Assembly: GCF_002234675.1 (NCBI RefSeq)
Contig: NC_019862.2
Span: forward strand, 18,747,514 to 18,811,513
Origin: Oryzias latipes
Taxonomy: Eukaryota; Chordata; Actinopteri; Beloniformes; Adrianichthyidae
DNA: 64,000 nucleotides
Direction: 5' to 3'
Of the stretch, positions 52,241 to 63,834 are shown in pieces. The notes beneath the pieces were generated by a model, which saw nothing but the letters and a program-made list of their open reading frames with translations, was not told the DNA's origin and did no database searches. How positions within the stretch are numbered: position 1 is the stretch's first letter; every line of letters begins with the position of its first letter. The position numbers and the translations under genes were made by a program.

Positions 52241-53741
52241 AACTTCTCAAGGTGTACCCTGTATTTTCTCTATGAGGGCTAGTAAAGACTTATCCAACTC
52301 AGTGTATGACAGGTATATATAGTCAATAATTGAAAAACAAAAAACAAATAAATAAATAAAAAAATACCAATTTTTTTGTGCAAAACAAGCAAAAACATCT
52401 AGTTGAAACCAAAAATCTCAAGATTAATGGTAGAACCAGTCCACAACTTTAACTGGACATTTAAATGTTGCATAAAATAAACAAAATCACCTTAAAATTG
52501 TGTCTAAAAATAAAAAAAAGGGTTAGCTTACCCCCATACCCAAAACAATTACAGTTACTGAAGTTGCTAATAAAGTTTTCCTGTTAAAAAATGAAAGATA
52601 GTTACAGCACAAAAGTTTTGGATAAACTTTGGCTGAACATTTTATTCAATAGACTGAAAACTTGATGAACTTCATTAAGAGGCAGATTTAAATCTGAGGA
52701 CAACCAATCGGTGCAGAGTGAACTCTTTTTCTAAATTTTGTATTGCATGTGACTGTCAGAGGGTGGCAGCATTGTATGGTTAATCGTGAAAGATTGTTTT
52801 CATTCACTCATTGAAGTCATGTGACCACAGAAATAATAAACCTGGTTTCGGGAGCTCATGTTTCTATAGAGTACCCTCTTTTTGTGAACAGGTCTTGTTT
52901 CTTTAGAAAATTGATGAAAAGGAAGTTTTACACTATCATTTTTCTATTTAATAAATATAAGTATAATTTTAAACACTGCAATGGAACTGAGTCTGCGGTG
53001 AGTCCTGCTCTGTTACCATTACCGGTACTTTTCATTGCTGTTATACATGCAAAAATCTTAAATAGAACTAAATAGAAATAAATAGAACCGCACCAAATAT
53101 TACCATGTTTACAACATATTACAACAAATCATACAATTATATGGTGGAGAAGCATAAAATGTTAATGGATTTGTGCGTTAAATAGAAAGGGTAAAACTGT
53201 CTTCCATATGTTATAATTATCTCACTCATATGCGAGATTTGGCTCTCTATATAAAACATTAATCTTTAATTACTTTCTGAAAACAGTGTCCCTTTTAAAT
53301 TAACTAAATATTAACACATCTTTCCAATAAATCTCTGTAATAAGTTAAACCACACATTGATTAACCACCAGATATTTTCATGTTCATGCTATTTAAGCAT
53401 ATGTTGTGCTACCTCTCTAATGTTCAATGTCTATTTTAATTACAGAAACACTATTGAAACGTTTTTGCCACCAAAACACAGCTTTTTAAATGTCACCAGC
53501 ACACAGCTAAGTCACAAATAGACCCTTCTATTGTCATGTTCGAGAGAAGTTTTTCATAATCCGTCTGAGGTCTGCACTGTTCTTGGTTTCAGGGATCAGT
53601 GCTCTGCCATACCCCCGCAAGCATACCAAGTGTGTCATGCCCAAGAAAACTAAATAAACTGTAATTTGGGGTCAAAAAGAACCTGGCATGGATTTTAAAG
53701 TGGGATTTGAGTAAAGTCCTTATGATAATAGAAACTAAAAA

Positions 53742-53980
53742 AAATCAGCTGCCCTTAGTTTGACATCGTGGATGTTTGCCAGAGGAAGGGGGAAAATCCC
53801 TCCTAGTTAGGGATTAGTCACTTCCTGTTCTGGAGGAGTTAAAGTGAGTCTGCAGTGACATCACTTAGGTTACGTGGGAACAACAAAACGGATAAAAGAC
53901 ATGACCATCAAGAAGGTACCCTCACAAAGGCTGCCGCCATGTGACCTGAACCTTTGAAAAGTGGTAAAAAGTGGACACTG
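53742..53980 (+). repeat. Copy 2 of a locally duplicated repeat
   Basis: Partner of 51988-52240. Contains AGCTGCCCTTAGTTTGACAT, CACTTCCTGTTCTGGAGGAG, CTGCAGTGACATCACTTAGG and GTGACCTGAACCTTTGAAAA. Confidence 0.7.
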
Positions 53981-55100
53981 GACAGACGAATAAATCTTTC
54001 CAAATTGCTAATGTCAAAACACTCATTTAGAACGCACCAAATTAAATGTGAAATTAACACAATTGTTTTTGAAAGAAGAATTAAACTCAGCAAGAAGTTT
54101 TGTAAAGGCTGCTTTTCTTATCAAAACAAATGTTGGGGCCGTAATTTCAAAAAGCAGCGTGAGCACTATGCCTGGTGGCTGCTTTATGAGACCAGACAAG
54201 CCAGATTTACCAAGGACGCGGACTGGAAGGGTGGATGTGGGTTAAGTAAATCTGACTTTCGGTTTGCACGCCTATGTTTATACAGCAACAAAGTAATGTG
54301 GTTAAGCAAAAAAACTGAATGAATAAAAACACTGAACGAGCGTATAAAAAGAAAGTGTCTGACTATTCTGTCAAAAAGGTAAAAGTCATTCAAGACATGG
54401 ATGTTTTCTCACTTTTTTTATAGCCATATTACCACTTTTGTAAGCTTCAGTTGTTTCAAAAACTTAGTTAAGACATTTCAGATGGTATTTATGCTACAAC
54501 CAACAACCAATAATTAATTTTCTAAGTTTAACAAATATGTATAATAAAAGCTAAACACCTGACACTGAAGTGTGTGCGTATTCATGATCATCTAATGTTG
54601 TACTGATTAATAAAATACAAGGCAAAATGAACTTAACTGCACAGGGTAAAAAAGGAAAACCTGTTTGACAATGTCACATGAGAATTCCAGTAATGGATGC
54701 ACGAAAAAAGCAATGGAATTTGAACAGAACTGCTGGTTTAATGCATGAAAATTCCACTAAAGAAATCACTTCTGCCTTTATAGAGAAAACTTAACTGTAC
54801 ATTGAAAATCAGACCCCCAGCCAAGCGACGTCTACTATTATTACCAACTACCATATGTAGATTTGCTTTCTACACATATTCCTTGGATAAACCGGTTGTG
54901 AGAACTTGTTTTAGGGTAGTTAAATAGGAATTTTTTATTCGTCACTGTTAAAGGTCACTTTGTTTTAGTCTTATGTGGCTTTATAACTGTTAGTTTAAGA
55001 TTGTCTTTCTTTTGTTGAGATGCATTTATTTACATTTGGTGTTACAGGTTTACCAAAAAAACAAGCCGTCACCATCACCCTATCTCTGCTTGTGAATATG
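53981..55100. other. AT-rich intergenic sequence upstream of gene 2
   Basis: No gene or RNA feature was supported. The 52241-53741 stretch between the two repeat copies is likewise empty of recognisable features. Confidence 0.4.
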
Positions 55101-55130
55101 TGTGGGAGGAGCTGATTATAAATTTAACAG
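55101..55130 (+). promoter_or_regulatory. Conserved promoter block, mucin-like gene 2
   Basis: TGTGGGAGGAGC then GATTATAAATTTAACAG. The TATA-like core (TATAAATTT, about 55117) lies 72 bp before the ATG at 55189. It matches the gene 1 block (AAATTTAACAG) and the gene 3 block (GGGAGGAGC). Confidence 0.65.
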
Positions 55131-55188
55131 AGAACAACCAGTGAGGCAGTTTCTCTTTCATTAGAGGTCTGTGGAGAACTCACTCAAC

Positions 55189-58056
55189 ATGGAGACGAAA
55201 ATGTTGTTCTTGATTTTTCTTTTTGGACACTTTCATGCATCTTTTGAACAAAGTAAGTAGTCAAAATTAAATATATCTTGATTCATTGTTGTGCTTATTC
55301 ATTTAAGCTTTTGAAACATATGAGACAACAAAATGTTCTATATTTGAGTTATGTTATCTGACTCTGAGCAATCCATACATACAAAGTTTAATTGGTCTTA
55401 ACCTTACCCAACGAGTGAGTGAATACAGAAATGTTCATGATGGGTCAAGAAAATGAATTTCAAACAGATGTGTGCAAAAAAAGCTACTTTAAGAAGTTGA
55501 TAGATTTATTTACTTTCGTAATAGAAAATATTTTTTTGTCATTTTACATTACTAAATTGCCACAAAAAAAAAGGAAACATGAAAATGAAAGTTTTACCCA
55601 GTGTGATCATAGGTCAAACGTCTCACACAAGTTTTTAACAATCTAAAACTTTTTTACAGCAACAACTTCCTTAGCTGCAGACAACCAAACATTTGTCTCG
55701 GTAGAGACAATTACAAATTCAACGGATCCAGCAACAACAACAGTGGCACCAACAAGCTCAGCAATTACTGAGACTTCCTTGGCCACAACAGAAATTGCAG
55801 ATGCAGCAACCACTGCCCTCAACTTGACACAAATAACAAGAGCAGAGCCTCTGGTCCTCTCAACAGCAGCAGACACAACTACTACTACTATTACTTTAGA
55901 GCCAACAACAGCAGGACCTCCAGTCGTACCAACATTAGCAGGCACCACAACTACTACTGCTGCTACTACTTCAGAGCCAACAACAGTAGGACCTCCAGTC
56001 CAAACAACAGCAGCAGACACAACTACTACTACTGCTGCTACTACTACAGAGCCAACAACAGTAGGACCTCCAGTCCAAACAACAGCAGCAGACACCACAA
56101 CTACTACTGCTGCTACTACTACAGAGCCAACAACAGTAGGACCTCCAGTCCAAACAACAGCAGCAGACACAACTACTACTACTGCTGCTACTACTACAGA
56201 GCCAACAACAGTAGGACCTCCAGTCCAAACAACAGCAGCAGACACCACAACTACTACTGCTGCTACTACTACAGAGCCAACAACAGTAGGACCTCCAGTC
56301 CAAACAACAGCAGCAGACACCACAACTACTACTGCTGCTACTACTACAGAGCCAACAACAGTAGGACCTCCAGTCCAAACAACAGCAGCAGGCCCCACAA
56401 CTACTTCTGCTGCTACTACTACAACAGAGCCAACAACAGTAGGAACTCCAGTCCAAACAACATTAGCAGACACAACAAATACTTCTGCTGCTACTACTAC
56501 AGAGCCAACAACAGTAGGACCTCCAGTCCAAACAACATTAGCAGGCCCCACAACTACTTCTGCTGCTACTACTACAGAGCCAACAACAGTAGAACCTCCA
56601 GTCCAAACAACATTAGCAGGCCCCACAACTACTTCTGCTGCTACTACTACAGAGCCAACAACAGTAGGAACTCCAGTCCAAACAACATTAGCAGACACCA
56701 CAACTACTACTGCTGCTACTACTATAGAGCCAACAACAGTAGAACCTCCAGTCCAAACAACAGCAGCAGGCCCCACAACTACTACTGCTGCTACTACTAC
56801 AGAGCCAACAACAGTAGGACCTCCAGTCCAAACAACATTAGCAGGCCCCACAACTACTTCTGCTGCTACTACTACAGAGCCAACAACAGTAGGAACTCCA
56901 GTCCAAACAACATTAGCAGGCCCCACAACTACTTCTGCTGCTACTACTATAGAGCCAACAACAGTAGAACCTCCAGTCCAAACAACAGCAGCAGGCACCA
57001 CAACTACTACTGCTGCTACTACTACAGAGCCAACAACAGTAGGACCTCCAGTCCAAACAACATTAGCAGGCCCCACAACTACTTCTGCTGCTAATACTAC
57101 CGAGCCAACAACAATAGAACCTCCAGTCCAAACAACAGCAGCAGGCACCACAACTACTACTGCTAATACAGAGCTAACAACAACTTCAATCCAAACAGCA
57201 GTACCAAACACAACAACTACAACTACTTTAGAGCCAACAACAACAGTAGTATCTACAATCCAAACAGCAGCACCAAACACAACTACAACTACTTTAGAGT
57301 TAACATCAACAGCTGTGCCAACAACAACAACTATGCCAACAACATCAACAACTGTGCCAACAACAACTATGCCAACAACAACATCTTTTCCAACAACAAC
57401 AACAACAACTGGGCCAACAACAACTACGCCAACAACATCAACAACTGTGCCAACAACAACTTTGCCAACAACAATGACAACTTTGCCAACAACAACAACA
57501 ACTGTGCCAACAACAACAACTACTGTGCCAACAACAACACCAGCCCCAGCAAATGCTACATCTGTCAAATCAACTACAACTTCACCGATCACCATAACCC
57601 CATCAGGGAACACGACAAGTTTTCCAAGTAGGTGGTGATGGTTTTTCTCTAAAACATGCCAACTGATACTTTAATGAGATGAAACCGGCGAAAAACATTA
57701 TAAAATATTGTTTAATCTGTTAATGTTAGAGTTTTGTTAATTTAGATTTTTGCCTTTTTTTGAATTCCATATATATGTATAAATGCATAAACTTAACAAT
57801 TGCATTGCTTTTTATTTTAGATTTTGCACACATTCAGATGACCCTTACAACTAATGGAGAAGTCAGCAATGCGACCATTATTGAGCTTGTAAAACAGGTA
57901 TGTGGAAAAATAGTTCACTAAAAAGAAACTATCTTTAGATAGAAAAAGATGTAATTTTCTTTTTGTCTCTTACAGTTTTTCAACAATCAAATCTTCAATG
58001 GAACACCCCACATTGTCAGCGTTACAAACATTCAAAAAATTGGCCCCATCTCTTGA
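55189..58056 (+). CDS. Secreted mucin-like protein, paralogue 2 (25-residue EPTT repeats)
   Basis: No named family recognised. Exons: 55189-55252, 55660-57627, 57821-57897, 57976-58056 (phases 1, 1, 0), 729 residues. Exon 1 is again 64 bp and encodes a signal peptide (METKMLFLIFLFGHFHAS). Exon 2 (about 656 residues) carries about 17 units of a 25-residue repeat beginning EPTTVGPPVQTT, then a Thr-rich VPTTT/MPTTT tract. Exons 3-4 encode the conserved tail (IQMTLTTNGEVSNATIIELV continuing FFNNQIFNGTPHIVSVTNI), which aligns with gene 1 including both sequons (NAT, NGT). The exon 2 donor is taken as CCAA|GTAGGT because it preserves phase 1. Secretion and O-glycosylation are inferred from composition. 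Confidence 0.82.
55899..57170 (+). repeat. Coding minisatellite, 75-bp unit, about 17 copies
   Basis: Each unit starts GAGCCAACAACAGTAGGACC and encodes 25 residues. Early copies encode identical peptides and alternate two synonymous spellings after GCAGCAGAC (ACAACTACT or ACCACAACT). Later copies vary GPP/GTP/EPP and AAD/AAG/LAG. One unit has an extra Thr codon near 56419. Confidence 0.92.
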
Positions 58057-58248
58057 AACAATATGTGGATGAAATCCACAAATGAATCCGTACAATGGAA
58101 AGATAACTTATTGTACACATGTTGTGTTAAATGGCTAAAATGTTTTAGTTTACTTGAATACAGTTGTATTTGAGTTATTTTTAAACCACATTTTTATTCA
58201 TTTGTGTTGCCTCAAAAAAAAAAAAATTGCTGCCTTCCTTCCTTCCTG

Positions 58249-58254
58249 AATAAA
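58249..58254 (+). promoter_or_regulatory. Polyadenylation signal, mucin-like gene 2
   Basis: AATAAA 193 bp after the stop codon. Confidence 0.55.
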
Positions 58255-61080
58255 GAAACATGTGATATGTTTTTTGCTGTAATATGATGTAGTCTAACAT
58301 GAAAATCTGACATCAAGGAAACAGCAGTGTGGAGAACATTCCCATGATTTGCAGCTGTAAGAGTACACATTACACTAAAGAGGTTAAACAAGTCAAGTAA
58401 GTTTCAAGCTCATGCTTTTGATTTATCTACGATCAACAATGGACATGACTTCTCAGAAAGAGGAACTCAATGTTAAAAATCCTCATATTTTCTTTTTGGC
58501 TCTGGAGTCCTAAATGGGACTTTAAACCAGTCAAATTCTGCACAAAAGCATAAAAATGTTTGTATTTTTGTATAAAAACAAAAGATTTGTCAAATGTACA
58601 GAAAACTCCATGGCATTGTACAGGACATGTAAGGAGCACTTTTTGCAAACAAGATTACATTACACACACTACATTTAAGCACAACTTTCAGAGAATGTTG
58701 TGGAAAAAAGATGAAGGATAATTGTTTGTGTTTCCATCTGGTACAGATGAATTATATTTCCTTGCTCTTTGTGTACAGTTTAAGATGAATGAAGAAGATT
58801 TTTGATTGTTGTATTTTCTGAAAAAGAAAATGCTTTGAAAATGCTTTGAAAAGATAATGCTTTGAGAAATGCTTTGTGTTATAGTATCAAGAATTTCTCC
58901 TGTGTTGCTGATACTTCTATCTTTGTGATTTTAGTACCTCTTGTAAGAAATGTTAATCACATGACTTTTGAAGTGCATAACAACTCTTAAGACTCATTTA
59001 TTATGGAACGTCAAAAAACATATAAAGAGATGTAAAGCACACAGTGCCGTCTCTGTGTACCATTTTCTTGAAAAGACTAACAATAAAGGGAAACTTTCCA
59101 AAGAGAAGCTGTCAGACTGGTTTGGTGAATTGCAGCAAAACATGAGGGCATGCGCATAAAGACGTGTTAAAGGACTTTTTACATACATTTAAACAAAGCA
59201 CAAACATCAAGTGACTTATTAAATTGTGGAAAATGTTATCAAACTATTAAAGTGGAAAATATCTGACAGAAGCTTAAAGTGTTACACCAACAGTAACACT
59301 GTTAAAAGTGTGTAACATGTAAATACTCTATGATATAAACAAAAGCGGCTCACAATGACAGGGGGATTACAGTCCACTTGTTTTTGAACATGTTTTTGGA
59401 AAGTAGACTGAATAACTTTCAATTCATTGTTAGACTAGGAAATATGAAGATAAAATGTGTTCAAAAACAATCTTGACTACTAGATCCATGATTGCTTTAT
59501 ATAAGCTGTGATCACTGTTGTACTTCATAACCTGTTAAACCAGAAACGTAATACAGGTCACCAGCTTTGTCTAAACCACTGCTGGCCAAAATGGTTGAAA
59601 TAATGACATAAATAAATAGAAATATAGTGATAGGCAATGACATTTTCATTTGGAATCACACGGTAAACGTGACAACTGAACAGTGCACAAATTCCTACAA
59701 GCTCCAACTTCAAGAATGTTTTTACGTTTTTTTTACTGCCTGTTACCTGTAGGTTTCTTGGGCTAACGTTCTCTGTCAAAGTAATATCGATTTCTTTTGT
59801 TGAAATGGTTTAGCCACATCTTCCTTTTCTCCAACCAATTACCGGTATCCATCCATCCCTCATTCTTCTGGTTATCACAGGTGACTCACATGAGGAAATC
59901 AAGTTCTGTATTTTTTTAAAGTTATTCTATAGCTAAACAATCCTTACACAATACAAAGGTTGTAATGTGCAAATTTGTCCCAAGAAGGTATGCCTTTAAT
60001 AATTCACAAAGCTGTTAAAATTTGACCACAAAGCTGACATTATGTAGAAAGCTAAATTGAAAATAAACACTGGCACAAAACATCTTTCCAAGCTCTTGGG
60101 TGTAGAAAATAATTTAATGTTTCAGCACAAATGCTTTAAAAGCTGATTGTAAAAAAAAAGAAAAATACTCCCTCTTGTATTTTTTACCTTGTAAGTTGCT
60201 ATTTGTGTTAAAGACATTTTGAGAACAATAATACAACTTATAGCCTTAAGGAAGCAAATGCACTTTTGAGGCTCTTTATTAGCTTTAGGGGACAGACCTG
60301 AATGGATTTTGGGTTAAGTTTGAAGTCAAGGTTACGCCACACAAAGTAAAAAAATCAGTAGAAGTCCCAATGAGGGCTACATTTTAGCAGTTCTCTGACC
60401 ACCAACTATTTTTTTTTTTAACATAAGAATATAAAAATGTAAAAAGTAATGTTTAAATATATTTTTTTTAACCAAAAAATAAAATGTATGAACAGAAACA
60501 ATAAGATAACCAGGATAAACAATCTCCAGTTTTAAGTATTTGTATCTTAAACAACCAAATTTGCACATCTTAATGTGTTTTTTGGTCAAAGGATTTTTTT
60601 TCCACGTAAGAGCAAACCAGTTTGAAAGATGGAACTCTTCTCTTTTTTCTTTTCTTTATTGTTCAGCGTTATTAGGGCAGAAAGAAAGGAAACTAAATAC
60701 TGAACGGAGAAACTGCTATTGTCAGTGGTACGGTGCAAATCATGCAGCTGGACATAAACTCATTATTTTCCCCCATGATAACTACAAGCATTGATGTAAA
60801 ACAGTAAAACATTTCTAGTCCATATTTATTTCATGGGAGTTTGATGGTTTTTATCATTAGATTTGTTGTAACTCAAGGATTTTTAAATGGGTGGGTTTAT
60901 TTCTTGTTAATACAACAAATGTAAATATAAATTACAATCTTTCCATTGAAAACAGTTTTTGGAGTTATTTTGATGGCCCTTTATATACATCAATTTAGTT
61001 TATATGGAATTTGTGATCACACCAAGGATTTTTGGGGTGGTTACGACAAAAAGCTCTGTAACTGATACCTCCACTTTTTC
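58255..61080. other. Intergenic sequence between genes 2 and 3
   Basis: AT-rich with no supported gene, RNA or clear transposon. The short ORFs show no family motifs and no second copy of the mucin-like C-terminal module was found here. Confidence 0.4.
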
Positions 61081-61110
61081 TAAGGGAGGAGCAAATTACA
61101 AACTTAATAC
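61081..61110 (+). promoter_or_regulatory. Conserved promoter block, mucin-like gene 3
   Basis: AAGGGAGGAGC then AAATTACAAACTTAATAC. The AT core begins about 73 bp before the ATG at 61170. It is more diverged than genes 1 and 2 but keeps GGGAGGAGC and the spacing. Confidence 0.55.
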
Positions 61111-61169
61111 AAAAAGCCAGCACAGAGTCTTGCTGTGCCAAATAAGAATAAGAATAAAACTTACTCAAC

Positions 61170-63834
61170 ATGGGAAAAACAATATCATATTTAATCTTAT
61201 GTTGGGGATGTTTCTATTTTTTCTCTGCACAATGTAAGTATTTCTTTTTCAGCATTTGAATTACAGTTTCAGAATATAGCGCAAAATTAGGATTGTGTTT
61301 CCTTTTCATGTCAAATTCTGCTTTTAATTTTTCCTTCAATGTCTAGCTTTAAAAAAAAAAGTATCAATAACAGTGATTGTTAAAGCATACTATTAAAATA
61401 AACCATCTTATATTGTTTTTTTATCATCAACCATTTCAAAACAAGAGGAAAAACTACCGGTACTTCTTCTGGGTCACTTTGACAAAGGACACTTAAAGTG
61501 TAAATTGTCTTCACTGATATCACGGAAAACAAAACAAAGTAAGATAAACAAAAATAAACAAAAATTTGCAGTAATTTCCAAAAGCAATTATGAAAATCTT
61601 AGAAGTGTGCGTGAAGGACATCAGGATAAGCAATTTTTAAAAAAAGTAATATTTTTGTAGCAGGGTTTTCCCATCTGAAGATTAATCATCTCTCATACTT
61701 TCATCCTTTCTATGATTCTTGTCTTTATTGGGAAGCTACAGAGTTTAATAATCCATAATTTAATCAATCATTTACTGATTCTGAGAAACTGAAGGAATCT
61801 ATTTGCATCAGGGACAGGGCTGAAAACCTCGTATTATACTTTTACTTCCCCACCCATGCTTTGTTTTTGGCCTTCAGACAACACCAATACTTATTGGTCC
61901 AGTTGTGTCATTGAGTTTAATAAAAAGGGACCAGATATATTTAAAAAATATCCGGGGGTGAACAATCTGTGATTCTTGTTGGAGATAAATGCTTTGTTAC
62001 TCCAAAAGTTAACATTTGAACATGTCAACATCCAGAAGCCCCATCTTGTCTAGACCTATCTGTATCCACTGTATGCTTTGACCAATGAAATCTTCCCCAG
62101 GACCTCCCATTATAGTTTAAAAGCCTAACATGATCAGTCTGGCGCCGCAGATGTGGGCCTGTACCTGTTTGTTTTGCTAAACTTTAAACCTACTAATATA
62201 AAATGGTTGAATCCTAATAACTGTCCTCTTTTCTAAACTGAGTATAGTCACAACTACTATTAAGGGGGGATATGAGCGGTCTCTGGGCAAAGAAAATGGG
62301 CAAACCTGTGCGGGCATGTAGGTGGTTCGCACAAGATATCAAGATCATAGAGCACTCTGTGAGCCCGTAGAATGAAAATCTTCACATACATTTTTTTCTA
62401 CAGGCATGCTGTGGGCAACATGCCATATTGAACATATAAACAACTCGTGAGGATCAGTAAGGGTGAAGTAGGCGAGACGTGGGCATGTCATTTTTGCATT
62501 TACATGGTCAGTAAGGACCCAGGGCATAGAGCTCACTAATGACTAAAGTGCGGCATTAAGGCGCTATTCAACAAGCTCACCAGTACGCCATAACTGCATG
62601 CAACTTATATTATCCCTACAAATATTTCCTAATACACATACCACACGCACAATAATGGAGCGTTCTATTTTCATTATTCACCTGTCTACCACTCTCCACG
62701 GGCCCGGACAACCCAAAACCCTGCACACCCATACATGTCATCCCCCTTGTGCCTTATGTGAGTAAGGCAGAAGCTGCAGTATATGTATATGAATGTATTA
62801 CATCACTGTAAAAATGAAAACTTTCCAGTTTTTACAGTATTCAAATAAAATAAAAAAAAGTCAACAATTTTCCTGAGCTTTTGTTGTACCACTTCATAGC
62901 ATTTTAGTCAAAAACTAGTGTACCCTCAACAATTAAAGTAATAACCAACCCATTCTGCTGGTATTACAGCAACAGACACACCGGACACTTCAGGTGAAGC
63001 CCTACCACCACCTGCTGCTGTTCAACCCCCAACTCCACCACCAGCAGCTGCTCAAGCCTCAACACCACCACCTGCAGCTGCGACAGACCCAACACCACCA
63101 CCTGCAGCTGTTCAAACCCCAACTCCACCACCTGCAGCTGCTCAAGTCTCAACATCCCCACCTGCAGCTGTTCAAACCCCAACTCCACCACCACCAGCTG
63201 CTCAAGCCTCAACATCCCCACCTGCAGCTGTTCAAACCCCAACTCCACCACCACCAGCTGCTCAAGCCTCAACATCCCCACCTGCAGCTGTTCAAACCCT
63301 AACTCCACCATTTGCAGCTGTTCAAACCCCAACTCCACCACCTGCTGCAACATCGACAGCAGAAATAAACCTGACATCTGCAGTAGGTTTTGTTACCTCC
63401 ACCCCAGCACCTGTAGCAGCAAACATGACAGCAAGTGTCTCTCCAGTCCCTTTCATGGGAAGGATAACCGCTGTGAAAGATGCAAGTCAACAAGGTTCTT
63501 AATTTGACCTTTTGCTGATCACTTACACATGCACGTGTACTGCCTGTTGGTAATTACAACTTTTTCCATTTTCTTTTCTGAACCAGAATTGAAACATTTA
63601 GCGGTCCTACAGGTCGTCCTGACTAGTCATGAAGAGGTCAGACATGAAGCCATCAATGAGCTCATGAAACTGGTATGTAAAGCAAAATGCAATTAAACCA
63701 ATCAACAGGTTACATACAATTTTGCAACGATTGAGTGCCTGTTTTCTTTTTAGTTCTTCCAAGAACTGAACCTGGATGCAACAACATACATGGCCACCAT
63801 TACCAAATTTGAAAAAGTGAGAGATGATCCGTAA
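61170..63834 (+). CDS. Secreted mucin-like protein, paralogue 3 (Pro/Ala-rich)
   Basis: No named family recognised. Exons: 61170-61233, 62970-63494, 63587-63672, 63754-63834 (phases 1, 1, 0), 251 residues. Exon 1 is 64 bp and encodes a signal peptide (MGKTISYLILCWGCFYFFSA, then Q as in genes 1 and 2). Exon 2 (175 residues) has Pro/Ala repeats of 20 residues (TPPPPAAQASTSPPAAVQ) and a short non-repetitive end. Exons 3-4 encode the tail (LQVVLTSHEEVRHEAINELM continuing FFQELNLDATTYMATITKF), recognisably the module of genes 1 and 2 but without their N-glycosylation sequons. The exon 2 donor GTTCTT is weak but keeps phase. Thr content is far lower than in its neighbours, so heavy O-glycosylation is less certain. 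Confidence 0.75.
61234..62969 (+). other. Intron 1 of mucin-like gene 3
   Basis: At 1.74 kb this is the longest intron of the cluster; gene 1 and 2 first introns are about 0.5 and 0.4 kb. It looks AT-rich with a less AT-rich segment near 62270-62760 of unknown origin. No coding sequence was supported. Confidence 0.5.
63001..63340 (+). repeat. Coding minisatellite, 60-bp unit
   Basis: Units of CTCCACCACCACCAGCTGCT plus CAACATCCCCACCTGCAGCT repeat at exactly 60 bp between about 63111 and 63300. Outer units are degenerate and shorter. It encodes the Pro/Ala repeat of gene 3. Confidence 0.88.

Noticed and set aside
55643-57613. A 656-codon minus-strand Val-rich frame
   Set aside because: Shadow of the gene 2 repeat exon; the plus-strand frame has the signal exon, matching splice phases and conserved tail.
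62964-63377. Minus-strand frame with LGFEQLQV repeats
   Set aside because: Shadow of the gene 3 60-bp repeats; it does not extend beyond them.
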